Source: Ignavibacterium sp.
GTDB lineage: Bacteria; Bacteroidota; Ignavibacteria; Ignavibacteriales; Ignavibacteriaceae
DNA length: 64,000 nt
NCBI RefSeq assembly: GCF_025998815.1
Contig: NZ_AP026678.1
Span: forward strand, 2,294,001 to 2,358,000
Direction of reading: 5' to 3'
The notes under the pieces are model-generated. The model was not told the origin of the DNA. It saw only the letters and a program-made list of their open reading frames with translations, and searched no databases. Positions 44,594-53,642 of the stretch are shown in pieces; position 1 is the stretch's first letter, and every line of letters begins with the position of its first letter. Made by a program: the position numbers and the translations under genes.

Positions 44594-44929
44594 TTATCCA
44601 AATATCATTTGATAATATCTTTCGATTTGGTCACTGAGAATTTCGATAGAGACATTTCTTGAAACTCTGATTATTTCTTTCCCTTCAAAAAAAATTATTA
44701 TTGTCGGGACAGCAAAAACAGAAAGCTGTCCGGCAATTTCCTTTGCTTCGTTCAAATCAACATAAACAAATTTTATCTTGGGATATTTTGTTTCAATAAG
44801 TTCAATCACTTTGGGTTTAAGAACCTTACAAACATTGCATTGCGGTGTGCTGAGATAAAAACAAACAGCAGGATTCGCTTCAACAGATTCTTTAAAATTG
44901 GCAAAACTGATTATTGAATTGTTTTCCAT
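44594..44929 (-). CDS. thioredoxin family protein
   Basis: 111 aa from the ATG at 44929; a TTG ten codons upstream lies in a terminator hairpin and is rejected. Active-site-like QCNVCK with Cys31 and Cys34, then the fold motifs KIKFVYVDLNEAKEIAGQLS and VFAVPTIIIFFEGKEI with the cis-Pro. The CNVC site differs from the usual CGPC. No signal peptide. A strong terminator for the PPIase gene sits directly before the ATG, so no ribosome binding site is available. Translation may be leaderless or rely on read-through. Confidence 0.85.
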   Translation of the reverse strand: MENNSIISFANFKESVEANPAVCFYLSTPQCNVCKVLKPKVIELIETKYPKIKFVYVDLNEAKEIAGQLSVFAVPTIIIFFEGKEIIRVSRNVSIEILSDQIERYYQMIFG

Positions 44930-44964
44930 AAAAACAAAAAAGAGGATCGATAAAATCAATCCTC
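44930..44964 (-). terminator. terminator of the SlyD-like gene, touching the thioredoxin start
   Basis: On the minus strand GAGGATTGAT TTT ATCGATCCTC is followed at once by TTTTTTGTTTTT and then ATG of the thioredoxin gene. One A-C mismatch breaks the stem. Confidence 0.75.
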
Positions 44965-44993
44965 AATTCTTTATTGTTCGTTTTTATTGTTAA

Positions 44994-45482
44994 TTAGTGA
45001 TGATGATGTCCGTCAGGACCGTGAACATGTCCGTGAGCTAATTCTTCTGGAGTAGCATCACGCACATCAAGAAGTTCAACATCAAACTCGAGATCTTTAC
45101 CTGCAAGAGGATGATTGAAATCAATTGTTATATCATCACCTTCAACATTTGTAATTGTGAAAGGCATTTTTGTTCCGTCGGGTGCAGAAGCAATGTACTG
45201 CATTCCAACTTCCAGCAGAAAATCCTGAGGAAAATTTTCTCTTCCAACAACCTGAACAACTTCTTCATTATATTCACCGTAAGCTTCAGCAGCAGGAATT
45301 GAAATATGTTTCTTTCCGCCGATTAGCATTGAATCTACTTCAGCTTCAAGTTTTGGCAGAATCTGTTCCTGACCGCTTATGTATGAAAATGGCTGAGCAT
45401 TCTCTGTGGTATCGAGAATATTTCCCTGTTCGTCTTTTAATGTAAAGTTGAGTGTTACAACTTTGTTAGCGCCAATTGGCAT
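44994..45482 (-). CDS. SlyD-like FKBP-type peptidyl-prolyl isomerase
   Basis: 162 aa. FKBP halves surround an IF chaperone insert: VVTLNFTLKDEQGNILDTT, then AYGEYNEEVVQVVGRENFP, GMQYIASAPDGTKM, FNHPLAGKDLEFDVELLDV. It ends in a His-rich tail (HGHVHGPDGHHHH), which in SlyD binds Ni2+ or other metals. It catalyses proline isomerisation and helps folding in the cytosol. AGGAGAAACC lies directly before the ATG. A terminator follows the stop. Confidence 0.94.
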   Translation of the reverse strand: MPIGANKVVTLNFTLKDEQGNILDTTENAQPFSYISGQEQILPKLEAEVDSMLIGGKKHISIPAAEAYGEYNEEVVQVVGRENFPQDFLLEVGMQYIASAPDGTKMPFTITNVEGDDITIDFNHPLAGKDLEFDVELLDVRDATPEELAHGHVHGPDGHHHH

Positions 45483-45562
45483 GGTTTCTCCTATTTATTA
45501 AATAATTGCTACATAAGTTTAAACAATAATCAGGCAAAAAGAAATATAGAATTAAAGCTAAA

Positions 45563-48500
45563 TTATCTCTTCTTCGCCAGATTGTATCTGTTGAAAAGAT
45601 AATATAAAAGAAGAAGTGTAAACAGAATTGTAATGTATTTTTTAGGGAATGATACCGACTTATTTAACTTCAAGGCTGAATTATCACCTGAAAGCACAAA
45701 TGCTGCCCAGTAATAAGGATTTGCCGAATAATTTTCTTTAAAGAATATTTTCGCTTTTCTGAGCGCCTCAGACTTGTCATAACCTTTGCTTAAGTATTCA
45801 TAGAAACTTTTCATAAAGAAAGCCGTGTATTTATCATTAACATCCCAAAGAGAAACCACAACACTTTTGGCACCCGCTTCGAAAAATGATTTCTGCATTC
45901 CTATCATTCCTTCTGTTGCATCAATTGTTCCCAATCCGCTTTTACAGGAACTTAAAACAACAAGTTCCGAATTGAGTTTTAGCTTTACAATTTCTCCAAT
46001 CTCGAGATAGCCATCTGAATTTGATTTCTCTTCTTGCGAGAAAATTATAAATGGTTGATTGTTGTGAATAAAAGAATGCGTTGATAAATGAATAAGAGTT
46101 TTATCTGATGAATTATTAATAAATTGTTCCTCGGTTGCATTTTCAGAAAGAAGAACAGAAGCATCAGCAAACATTGACTCGATTTGTTCAACTTCTTCTT
46201 TTGAATACTTCAATGGAAATAATCTGAGATTTCTCGAACTAAAGCTCTGGTCCTCAATTAAACTGCCGCGATAACTCTGCGCAAAATCACCGCTAGTAAT
46301 TTGTGGATCGCCAACCAATAATAATTTTTCATTTTCAATTACTGGTTTTTCTTTCTGAAGCAAATAAACAGAAACAGAAGGAGTATATGTAACCGAATAT
46401 TCTTCAATCAGAAATTTTTTGTTGTCATAATAAAATGGACTGTCATTCAATTTAAAGTCCGTAACAAGAAATTCGATAGGTACAATTGATAACTCTACCG
46501 GAAGCGAAAAAATTAATTTACCATCTGAAGGAATAAAATCTTTAACCGGTTCTATTATTGATTTATACAATTCATTAGCAGCTTTTGCATTAAATGAAAA
46601 TAAATCCTGATTGTAATACGCTTCGTTCAAATTGAATTGATTATCATAAGCAGGACTTATCTCTTTTACAAGATTCAAAATTTCATTTTTCTTACTGGAA
46701 AGCTTAACCGGAGTAAAACCATTTTTCTTAATAACAAATGCGAAACAAAATTCGTCATTGAAATAATATGAAACTAAAGTTTCATTATCAGGAATTTTAT
46801 TCAAATCAGAACCAAGATTAAAATGCTCTGTTTGATTATCGGGATTAAAATTATACTTTGTAAACATCTGTTTCTTAATTGAATTAAAAATACTTTCAAG
46901 CGAATCTTTTTCAGCTTGAAGGTAGATTCCGGAATTTATCTTCCAATTTATGTCATAATAATTTCTGACTAAATTTTCATCACTTACAATATTCTGTAAC
47001 TTCAATTCGTTAAGATTTCTGAAAGTATTTCTGGCTCTGAACTTTTCAATCAAATTAAAAGCATCAGAAAATCTGGATTGACTGAGATATAAATCCGTTA
47101 ATTTCACATAAGAATCTTTTAATCCTGCAAAGCGATATACATCGATCTGAGAGTTAAGCAAAGTTGATGAAGAAGATTTTTCTATCAGTTCAATAGCTTC
47201 CGTATACATTTTTTCCGCTTCTGAAATTTTATTTTCACTTTCGAAATAAAGTGCCTGATAATATTTTGATTCAATCGAAGTGTTAAAATCATTCACCGAA
47301 AGAGCTGTTTTATCAGCTTTGACCAGGTAGTTTTTTGCGGTTGAGAAATTTTTCTGATGAATTTTTGAAATTCCAAGATAAAGATTCTGCAATGCAAGAA
47401 GCTGGGTAAAATTATTATCGGCAGAGGTTTTCATTACTTTATTCAGAATAACTTCTGCATCGCGAAATTTTTTTTGCCTGATATAATTATCAGCAAGATA
47501 AGTCAGAATTAAAGATTTGTAATAGACATCGGAAACACTTTCAGCAATTGAAAGAGCATTTTTGAACTGTTGTTCAGCGATTGCGAAACTATCAAGGTCT
47601 GTTAATGCAAGTGCTTTTTTGAAAAGTAAATCTTCAACCAGATAAGGATCATCATCTTCTGCAATTTCATCTTCAACTTTTCTAAAAACCGAAAGAGCTT
47701 TGTTGGGTTTGTTGAGATTATAATAAAGTGTTCCGATACTGATTTCGGAAAGAGCTTTCTGATCTACATTTTTAATTTTATCAGAGAGTTCCTTCGCTTT
47801 GTTATAATATTCAAGGGCTTTTGAATAATCAGAAAGATTCGAATACACATCACCAAGTCCGCGAAAATTTAATATTCGAGACACAGCATTTTCACCAGCT
47901 AATTTTAATCCTTCCTCAAAACTTTTTATCGCCGCAGAAAAATTTGCTGTCTGAATGTAAAGCGAACCAATATTAGCGGAAAGATTTGCAAGTCTCTCTG
48001 TGTTTTTCAATATGCTGAAAAGTTCAAAACTTCTTTCATAATTTTTTCTCGCCTCAACAATTTCTCCGGAGTATGTGTAAGAAACACCTGTTTCGGAATA
48101 AGCAATTGCCTGCAATTCAATATCTTCAATGTCGTTAGCTAATTGAAGTGCCAATTTTAACTTTTCTTGTGCACTTTCAACATTTCCATTGTAATCATCC
48201 AATATTGCAAGGTTGATAAGAGCTTTAGCTTCTTCTTTTTGATTTTTATTCTCAACTGCGATATTATATCCTGCTTTGTAAAGTTTACTCGCTTCTTCAT
48301 TTTTTCCTGAAAGCAGAAACAACGAACCTTTTGAAATTATTAATCTGCAATATTCTGGTTTGTCTTTCGGATAATTGTTCATTAGGGAATCAATTATTAC
48401 CAAAGCTTTCTGGTAATCTCCGATTGCTCTGTAAGAGTGTGAGAGAAGAAAAAGTGGTTCTATATCATTTATCTCTTTAAGTAATTCAATTGCATCTGAA

Positions 48501-48979
48501 TAATTTCCATTATGATAAGCAAAAAGTGCATTCAAGTATTTTTTATAATTGTTTTCATTTGTGTTCTGTAATTTCTTCTTTATATAATCTGACTTGTTAA
48601 TGATTTGAGCAAGAAAAACCAATTCATCATAGTATCTGTAATCATCAGGAAGTTCGGTAAGATATTTTTCGAGCAGCTTGAAAGCTTCTTCAAATTTTTG
48701 TTTTCTTTTTAAGAGCAGAGCGTTTGCAAAATCTTTTTCAAAAGAATCTTGTAACAGAGAAATTGATTTTTGAATTTCATTCGCATCAATTTTTTGTGAT
48801 GTTAAAGAGAAGTATAATGTTTGAAAATCTTTTGAGTATAAAATGGAATTTTGGTTAGACTTATTCTCATTCGAACTAAATCCGATTGTAAAAACCAAAA
48901 GAATCGGAACCACAACAATCAACGCCAATGAAATCTTTGTAGCGAGCTTCATCATCATAATTAAATTTCTCTTCATCAT
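45563..48979 (-). CDS. membrane-anchored TPR-CHAT (caspase-like) protein
   Basis: 1138 aa. An N-terminal membrane helix (about 13-33) and a C-terminal helix (about 1112-1130, ITILFTLLLLYYLF) bracket the protein. About 50-690 are tandem TPR units (AIAYSETGVSYTYSGEIVEA, FRGLGDVYSNLSDYSKALEY). About 820-1090 is a CHAT domain with a His-Cys pair at His968 (HLSTHS) and Cys1012 (LSSCKSGLG). CHAT is a caspase/separase-like peptidase fold. The two anchors place TPR and CHAT together on one side of the inner membrane, probably the periplasm. Its ATG shares one base with the anti-sigma stop (TAATG), so translation is coupled. Target not known; see the finding on this operon. Confidence 0.9.
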   Translation of the reverse strand: MMKRNLIMMMKLATKISLALIVVVPILLVFTIGFSSNENKSNQNSILYSKDFQTLYFSLTSQKIDANEIQKSISLLQDSFEKDFANALLLKRKQKFEEAFKLLEKYLTELPDDYRYYDELVFLAQIINKSDYIKKKLQNTNENNYKKYLNALFAYHNGNYSDAIELLKEINDIEPLFLLSHSYRAIGDYQKALVIIDSLMNNYPKDKPEYCRLIISKGSLFLLSGKNEEASKLYKAGYNIAVENKNQKEEAKALINLAILDDYNGNVESAQEKLKLALQLANDIEDIELQAIAYSETGVSYTYSGEIVEARKNYERSFELFSILKNTERLANLSANIGSLYIQTANFSAAIKSFEEGLKLAGENAVSRILNFRGLGDVYSNLSDYSKALEYYNKAKELSDKIKNVDQKALSEISIGTLYYNLNKPNKALSVFRKVEDEIAEDDDPYLVEDLLFKKALALTDLDSFAIAEQQFKNALSIAESVSDVYYKSLILTYLADNYIRQKKFRDAEVILNKVMKTSADNNFTQLLALQNLYLGISKIHQKNFSTAKNYLVKADKTALSVNDFNTSIESKYYQALYFESENKISEAEKMYTEAIELIEKSSSSTLLNSQIDVYRFAGLKDSYVKLTDLYLSQSRFSDAFNLIEKFRARNTFRNLNELKLQNIVSDENLVRNYYDINWKINSGIYLQAEKDSLESIFNSIKKQMFTKYNFNPDNQTEHFNLGSDLNKIPDNETLVSYYFNDEFCFAFVIKKNGFTPVKLSSKKNEILNLVKEISPAYDNQFNLNEAYYNQDLFSFNAKAANELYKSIIEPVKDFIPSDGKLIFSLPVELSIVPIEFLVTDFKLNDSPFYYDNKKFLIEEYSVTYTPSVSVYLLQKEKPVIENEKLLLVGDPQITSGDFAQSYRGSLIEDQSFSSRNLRLFPLKYSKEEVEQIESMFADASVLLSENATEEQFINNSSDKTLIHLSTHSFIHNNQPFIIFSQEEKSNSDGYLEIGEIVKLKLNSELVVLSSCKSGLGTIDATEGMIGMQKSFFEAGAKSVVVSLWDVNDKYTAFFMKSFYEYLSKGYDKSEALRKAKIFFKENYSANPYYWAAFVLSGDNSALKLNKSVSFPKKYITILFTLLLLYYLFNRYNLAKKR

Positions 48980-49938
48980 TAAAATGATTTAAGGAGTTCT
49001 TCCGCATTTTTGTAATAACTTCCTTTTTCATCAACAACTATTTGTAAATGCTGCTTTGCAGAATTCCTATCGTTAATCAGTAAGTAAGCTTTCCCGATAT
49101 AAAAGTGAGCATCGAGTTTTAAATTCTGAAATCTGTCGTTTTGATTCAGCTCAATTGATTTTTCAAAATGGCTTATAGCTTTAAGAACATCTTCTCTCTC
49201 AAACGACTTGAACAAACCAAGAAAATCCTTTTCAGCTTTGTTTACATAAGCCAATGCAAGTACAAAGTGAGTATAAAAAACAGATTCCTGATTTGGGTTT
49301 TCTTTAAGGTCATCATTAAGAAATTTGATTGCATTATCAAAATCTTTTTTATCAAGTGCATCAAGTCCTCGCTGGAAAAGCTCTGTAGTTCTTCCACGAG
49401 TGTTATAAAAATCTCTATCCTGAGCAAAAGGGGTCTTTATGTAATCCGGGGTAGTTAAATCAGAGTAAACGAAAAGTCCAAAATAAATAATCACAACAGC
49501 AGCAATAGAAGTTATGGCATACTTAAGTGAGTTAAACTTCTCTCTTAAAATAATTTGTGTAACAGGAGTATATGATTTCTTTGCTTCTGGAGAAATACTT
49601 TTACTTACGAAGTGATTAACATCTTCATATTGTGAGTTTAGCTCTTTAAAGTCATTCTGACACTGTTCACACTTTCGTAAATGATCTTCAATCTTTACCA
49701 AAAGAAATGGTAACACTTTATTGTATTCCGGCAGACCATTTTTGTACAGAACATATTCGCCAATAAGTTCTTCATCCAAATGTTCATTACGATGAAGAGA
49801 ATTTTTAATTGCAGTATAAGTGTCAATTATTTTCTTTGCTTCAGGATCAGAAGCAGAAATTTCTTTAAGCCATTTCTTTTCAGAATCGCTTAAATCCTTC
49901 TTTTCAAGCAAATCAATTATTTTTTCTATTTCAATCAT
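48979..49938 (-). CDS. zinc anti-sigma-like membrane protein with TPR domain
   Basis: 319 aa from the ATG at 49938; a TTG two codons upstream is the alternative. The N-terminal cytosolic part carries HLRKCEQC, the Hx3Cx2C zinc motif of ZAS anti-sigma factors, after an acidic helical stretch. One membrane helix (about 139-160). The C-terminal part (about 185-319) is TPR-like (AIKFLNDDLKENPNQESVFY, FYIGKAYLLINDRNSAK). It would hold the ECF sigma factor at the membrane and carry a TPR sensor outside. The gene stands between the sigma factor (60 bp upstream) and the TPR-CHAT gene (1-bp overlap). Confidence 0.85.
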   Translation of the reverse strand: MIEIEKIIDLLEKKDLSDSEKKWLKEISASDPEAKKIIDTYTAIKNSLHRNEHLDEELIGEYVLYKNGLPEYNKVLPFLLVKIEDHLRKCEQCQNDFKELNSQYEDVNHFVSKSISPEAKKSYTPVTQIILREKFNSLKYAITSIAAVVIIYFGLFVYSDLTTPDYIKTPFAQDRDFYNTRGRTTELFQRGLDALDKKDFDNAIKFLNDDLKENPNQESVFYTHFVLALAYVNKAEKDFLGLFKSFEREDVLKAISHFEKSIELNQNDRFQNLKLDAHFYIGKAYLLINDRNSAKQHLQIVVDEKGSYYKNAEELLKSF

Positions 49939-49998
49939 TATCAATTAACCTTCTTTTACTCGTTAAACATTAGTAATGTTAAACAATAAATAGTGACA

Positions 49999-50496
49999 TT
50001 ATCTTAGTTTATTTTTTATTTCTTCAATCGAGCGGTAAAACATCTTTTTAACAGCAGCTTCATTTTTATTCAGCTTCTCGGCTATTTCATTAAACTGCAT
50101 ATCGCCCCAAAATCTAAGTTTAATTATTTCCTGTTTTTCATCACTAAGTGTGTCAATTTCTTTCAGAATGGCATTAATATCATGTTGCTGATCAGTTCCG
50201 ATATATGAATCATCAGCAGCTATGGATTCTTTTAACTGAGTTGTGCGTTTAAGATTATTTTGTTTATAAAATCTTACAAAGGTCAGAAATAAAACCCTTC
50301 TTAGCCAATTCTCAATTGATTCAATTTTCTGATATTGCTCTGCAAAAGCAATGTAGACATTAGCAGTTAGGTCATCTACATCATCTTTATTTAAAATCTT
50401 TTTACCCCGATATTTGGAAAGAAAATAAGAATGCGAAATTTCGTGGATATGTCCTGAAATTTTTGTAAATGCATCCGAATTTCCCTCTTTAGCCAA
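49999..50496 (-). CDS. ECF-type sigma-70 family factor
   Basis: 165 aa from a TTG at 50496. Region 2: KDDVDDLTANVYIAFAEQYQ and IENWLRRVLFLTFVRFYK; region 4: LSDEKQEIIKLRFWGDMQFN and EIAEKLNKNEAAVKKMFYRS. The frame stays open for 20 more codons upstream and looks coding there (KIDFLNLSKSELDSLLA), as expected for the first helix of a sigma factor, yet it holds no ATG, GTG or TTG. The true start may be a rare codon (ATC or CTG), or one base of the nearby T-run may be misread. It is first in the operon with the anti-sigma and TPR-CHAT genes. Confidence 0.88.
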   Translation of the reverse strand: MAKEGNSDAFTKISGHIHEISHSYFLSKYRGKKILNKDDVDDLTANVYIAFAEQYQKIESIENWLRRVLFLTFVRFYKQNNLKRTTQLKESIAADDSYIGTDQQHDINAILKEIDTLSDEKQEIIKLRFWGDMQFNEIAEKLNKNEAAVKKMFYRSIEEIKNKLR

Positions 50497-50611
50497 AGCG
50501 AGAAGTGAATCCAGTTCTGATTTTGATAGATTTAAGAAGTCGATTTTTTTCTCTCTTTAAATTGTCACTAATTGATTATAATATACACTAAAATATAAAA
50601 CATTTACTATT

Positions 50612-52222
50612 ATGATAAAGACATCGGCAATAATTTCATTTATTTTGCTCATCAACATTTCCGTTTCGGCTCAACCAGATCTTAGGATAGAACCCAGAAA
50701 TGTTGTATTCAAGGATATTTTTAACAGAATCGGCTTTGCAGACATCATCAACCGAGGAGATCAACCTTTGAGTCTCGATAGTCTAGTATCACAAAATCAG
50801 TTTTACATAGTTAATTTTGAGAATGGTTTAGTGACACCATTCTTCATTCAACCGAACGATACGATAAGAATGAGCATATTGCTTTCAAACTTTTACAATA
50901 TAACAGTTAATGATACTGTTGATACTCTATGGTTTTACAGCAATGACCCTTCAGGTCCGCGAGATTTAAGAATAAAAATCGATTTTTTCGATGATGATGA
51001 TCGCGGAACCTGTTCCGGAGTTATCACCGACGAACAACTTCAACCTCTTGCGGATGTTAAAATTTATTTTCTTTATTGGGGAATTTATATAATTGACTCA
51101 ACCTCAACAGATAATAATGGAAATTATTCTTCTCTTTTACCCAAAGGAAGCTATACAGTAGCGGCAGAGAGGGAGCAATACCAAACTATTTTTTATGGAA
51201 ACACTCCCGATCCGTTTCTTGCATATCCCGTTGACATCGATTCCGGACAAACAGTTAATTTGAATCTTGAGATGCCGTTTATCGGAAATACGGGATTCCG
51301 GATTTCCGGAAGTTTAATTGATTCATCAGGAAATGTAATAGTTAACAAAGGTGTGGTGGTTATCAGAAAAGGAACTCACACACCGACATTGCTTAAAGGT
51401 AATGCTGCACCAGTTGATTCATCTATTTTCGCCGGATTCGTAAAGTCAGACGGCAGTTATTCCGTAACTGTAAGTGATTCATCTTATTATTTTATTCAGG
51501 GATTTTCAGACTATTATCTTCCCTCATTTTATAATGATGAAGGAACTCCCGCATTATTATGGCAGGAGGCAGATTCAGTTTACATAAATCAAATTGTTCA
51601 AAATAAAAACATCGTATTGAAGAGAGACTCTGCTTATGGTGGAGGAAATGCATTTGGTAATCTTGTGAACTCATTTCTTGAGTCAGGTGATTATGATGGA
51701 ATTTCCGTTTTTGCAAAATCAATTGATAATGGTGCTCTTTATGCATATAATTTTGTAAAGAGCGATGGCAATTTCAGAGTAAGCAACCTTCCTTACGGCA
51801 CATATCAACTGATAGCTCATAAAATAGGATATCCCGTTAGCACAAGTGAGTCCTTTGTAATTGATTCACTCCATCCGGATGTTAGCAATATTTCTATAAT
51901 TTTTAATACATCTTCTACAGGTAATGATTTTTTAATTCCTGATAATTTTATTCTTTACCAGAATTATCCCAATCCATTTAATCCAAGCACTAAAATTAGC
52001 TGGCAGTCGCCTGTCAGCAGTCATCACACATTAAAAATTTATGATGTGCTTGGTAATGAAGTTGCAACTTTGGTAAATGATTTTAAATCGGCCGGAACAT
52101 ATGAAATTGAATTTAATGCAAAAGAGACACGCCAGGGTGTGTCTCTTCCGACAGGTATTTATTTCTACCGACTTCAGGCCGGAAATTTTGCACAGACAAA
52201 GAAGATGATTCTAATTAAATAA
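50612..52222 (+). CDS. T9SS-secreted protein with carboxypeptidase-regulatory-like domains
   Basis: 536 aa, signal peptide about 1-20 (INISVSAQ). About 21-130 looks like an ASPM/Hydin-type Ig domain (LRIEPRNVVFKDIFNRIGFA). Two to three carboxypeptidase-regulatory-like domains follow (GTCSGVITDEQLQPLADVKI, GNYSSLLPKGSYTVAA, GFRISGSLIDSSGN). The C-terminus is a type A T9SS domain (NYPNPFNPSTKISW, VYDVLGNEVATL) with a short insertion near ETRQGVSLPTG. No enzyme motif seen; a structural or binding role at the surface is likely. It diverges from the ECF sigma gene, 115 bp between starts, and is a natural candidate target of that sigma factor, although no shared promoter was found. Confidence 0.8.
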   Translation: MIKTSAIISFILLINISVSAQPDLRIEPRNVVFKDIFNRIGFADIINRGDQPLSLDSLVSQNQFYIVNFENGLVTPFFIQPNDTIRMSILLSNFYNITVNDTVDTLWFYSNDPSGPRDLRIKIDFFDDDDRGTCSGVITDEQLQPLADVKIYFLYWGIYIIDSTSTDNNGNYSSLLPKGSYTVAAEREQYQTIFYGNTPDPFLAYPVDIDSGQTVNLNLEMPFIGNTGFRISGSLIDSSGNVIVNKGVVVIRKGTHTPTLLKGNAAPVDSSIFAGFVKSDGSYSVTVSDSSYYFIQGFSDYYLPSFYNDEGTPALLWQEADSVYINQIVQNKNIVLKRDSAYGGGNAFGNLVNSFLESGDYDGISVFAKSIDNGALYAYNFVKSDGNFRVSNLPYGTYQLIAHKIGYPVSTSESFVIDSLHPDVSNISIIFNTSSTGNDFLIPDNFILYQNYPNPFNPSTKISWQSPVSSHHTLKIYDVLGNEVATLVNDFKSAGTYEIEFNAKETRQGVSLPTGIYFYRLQAGNFAQTKKMILIK

Positions 52223-52242
52223 ACTTGCTAATCTTTTGTGAT

Positions 52243-52276
52243 AAACAGGGAATAATAATTATTTTATTCCCTGTTT
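52243..52276. terminator. bidirectional terminator between convergent genes
   Basis: AAACAGGGAATAA and TTATTCCCTGTTT form a perfect 13-bp stem with an 8-base AT loop, followed by T on the plus side and A/T-rich DNA on the minus side. Ends the T9SS gene at 52222 and the lipoprotein gene at 52286. Confidence 0.85.
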
Positions 52277-52285
52277 TAATCACTC

Positions 52286-53623
52286 CTAATCATTTTCAAA
52301 GCAATAAGCTTTTCCCGGTAAGTGCTGAAGATGCAGTATCCACTTAAAATAACCTGTCATAGGCGTTGGTGGTGGATTAATAACATAAGCGCCATCTTCC
52401 ATTAGAAATCTAACATTAGTTTCTGTTGTTGGTGGATTCATCGGTAAAACACGCGAGCCTCCTGGACATACTACAGTAACTGAACCCGAATATGTTTCAG
52501 TGATTTGAACATTTAACCATGCAATGCCCTGATTATCAATTTCCAACTCACCTGTTAAAGTTACATTGCCGGTTAATACCTCAGTCCCAACACATTCCCC
52601 AGCGTGCTCTTCTCCTGTCCATTCAACAGTACCATTTCCATTAACTTGTCCATGAGGTTCACTTAGCGTATTAACGTAGAATGGTACAAAACCGGAATGA
52701 GATCTATGTATAGTTCCGTTTGCGTCTGAATAAGAATAATCATAGTCAAATTCAATTTCACCCCGGATATAACATCGGTTTAATACTTCACTAATCCTAT
52801 TCTGACATCTTTCAACCAGTGCTTCATTATTAACCATTGTAAAAACCATTTCAGAATACTTAAGTAAGGTATTGATATAATAGCCACATGGCTCTTCAGG
52901 AATCGGTTGATCCAGAAAAGAATTCACCTGATCAATAATTCTCTGTTCAAGTTGATTTATCAGCTGCTGAGCCAAATCATCATACCCGAGTAGTTGTGCA
53001 AGTTCAATATATTCAAGCATCGCCGAAATAAACTGACTAAATGACTGCCAATTCCAAACATCACAACTAAATTGATTTATTAAACTGCCCGCCTGACTTT
53101 GAATTTCCTGTTCTGTTGGAACTGCTCCGCCATAATCGCTAAAATGATAAATCTCTCCAATCACTTCGGATTTATTTACCCATCGGGTTTTTAATGGCAA
53201 AGCAAGGTCTGGCTTCATAAGATAATATAATATCGTTTTTGATGTGTCTGATACGGGATTATTTAAAACTAATTTTAAAGTAACAAGGGAATCCAACCTC
53301 AATCCATCCGGTAAAATTCTAATTGTCGGAATAATATTATTTGAGAATGGATTTGACAAATATTTATTTAATACCTGAATAGTGATTCGTTCGGTATCAG
53401 ATACTGCCATCGGTGGAACAATCAATTGAATTATACCAACATTCTCTGTTGTAATTTCAATTATACCTCCTGTTAGAGGAATTATAGTTTCAGTTTTTGA
53501 TGCAACAATATCTTCTACACCAACCGGATTATTACTTTCTTGGCACCCTATCTGAAAAATAATGAGAAAAATAATGGAGATGATTGTAACATAGCTTACA
53601 AAGGAATTATTTTTTTTTGTCAT
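52286..53623 (-). CDS. lipoprotein with ZU5-like N-terminal domain
   Basis: 445 aa. Lipobox at IFQIGC gives Cys27 as the lipid site. About 35-160 fits the ZU5-like pattern seen in many secreted proteins (IIPLTGGIIEITTENVGIIQ, IVPPMAVSDTERITIQVLN, GLRLDSLVTLKLVL). The middle is helical and Gln/Leu-rich (LGYDDLAQQLINQLEQRIID). The last 150 residues are beta-rich, with GQVNGNGTVEWTGEEHAGEC and several Cys. No known enzyme motif. It lies 19 bp downstream of the large T9SS propeller protein on the same strand, so it is probably the last gene of the operon led by the small membrane protein at 60.2 kb. Confidence 0.75.
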   Translation of the reverse strand: MTKKNNSFVSYVTIISIIFLIIFQIGCQESNNPVGVEDIVASKTETIIPLTGGIIEITTENVGIIQLIVPPMAVSDTERITIQVLNKYLSNPFSNNIIPTIRILPDGLRLDSLVTLKLVLNNPVSDTSKTILYYLMKPDLALPLKTRWVNKSEVIGEIYHFSDYGGAVPTEQEIQSQAGSLINQFSCDVWNWQSFSQFISAMLEYIELAQLLGYDDLAQQLINQLEQRIIDQVNSFLDQPIPEEPCGYYINTLLKYSEMVFTMVNNEALVERCQNRISEVLNRCYIRGEIEFDYDYSYSDANGTIHRSHSGFVPFYVNTLSEPHGQVNGNGTVEWTGEEHAGECVGTEVLTGNVTLTGELEIDNQGIAWLNVQITETYSGSVTVVCPGGSRVLPMNPPTTETNVRFLMEDGAYVINPPPTPMTGYFKWILHLQHLPGKAYCFEND

Positions 53624-53642
53624 AGTTCTACTCCTTTTTACT

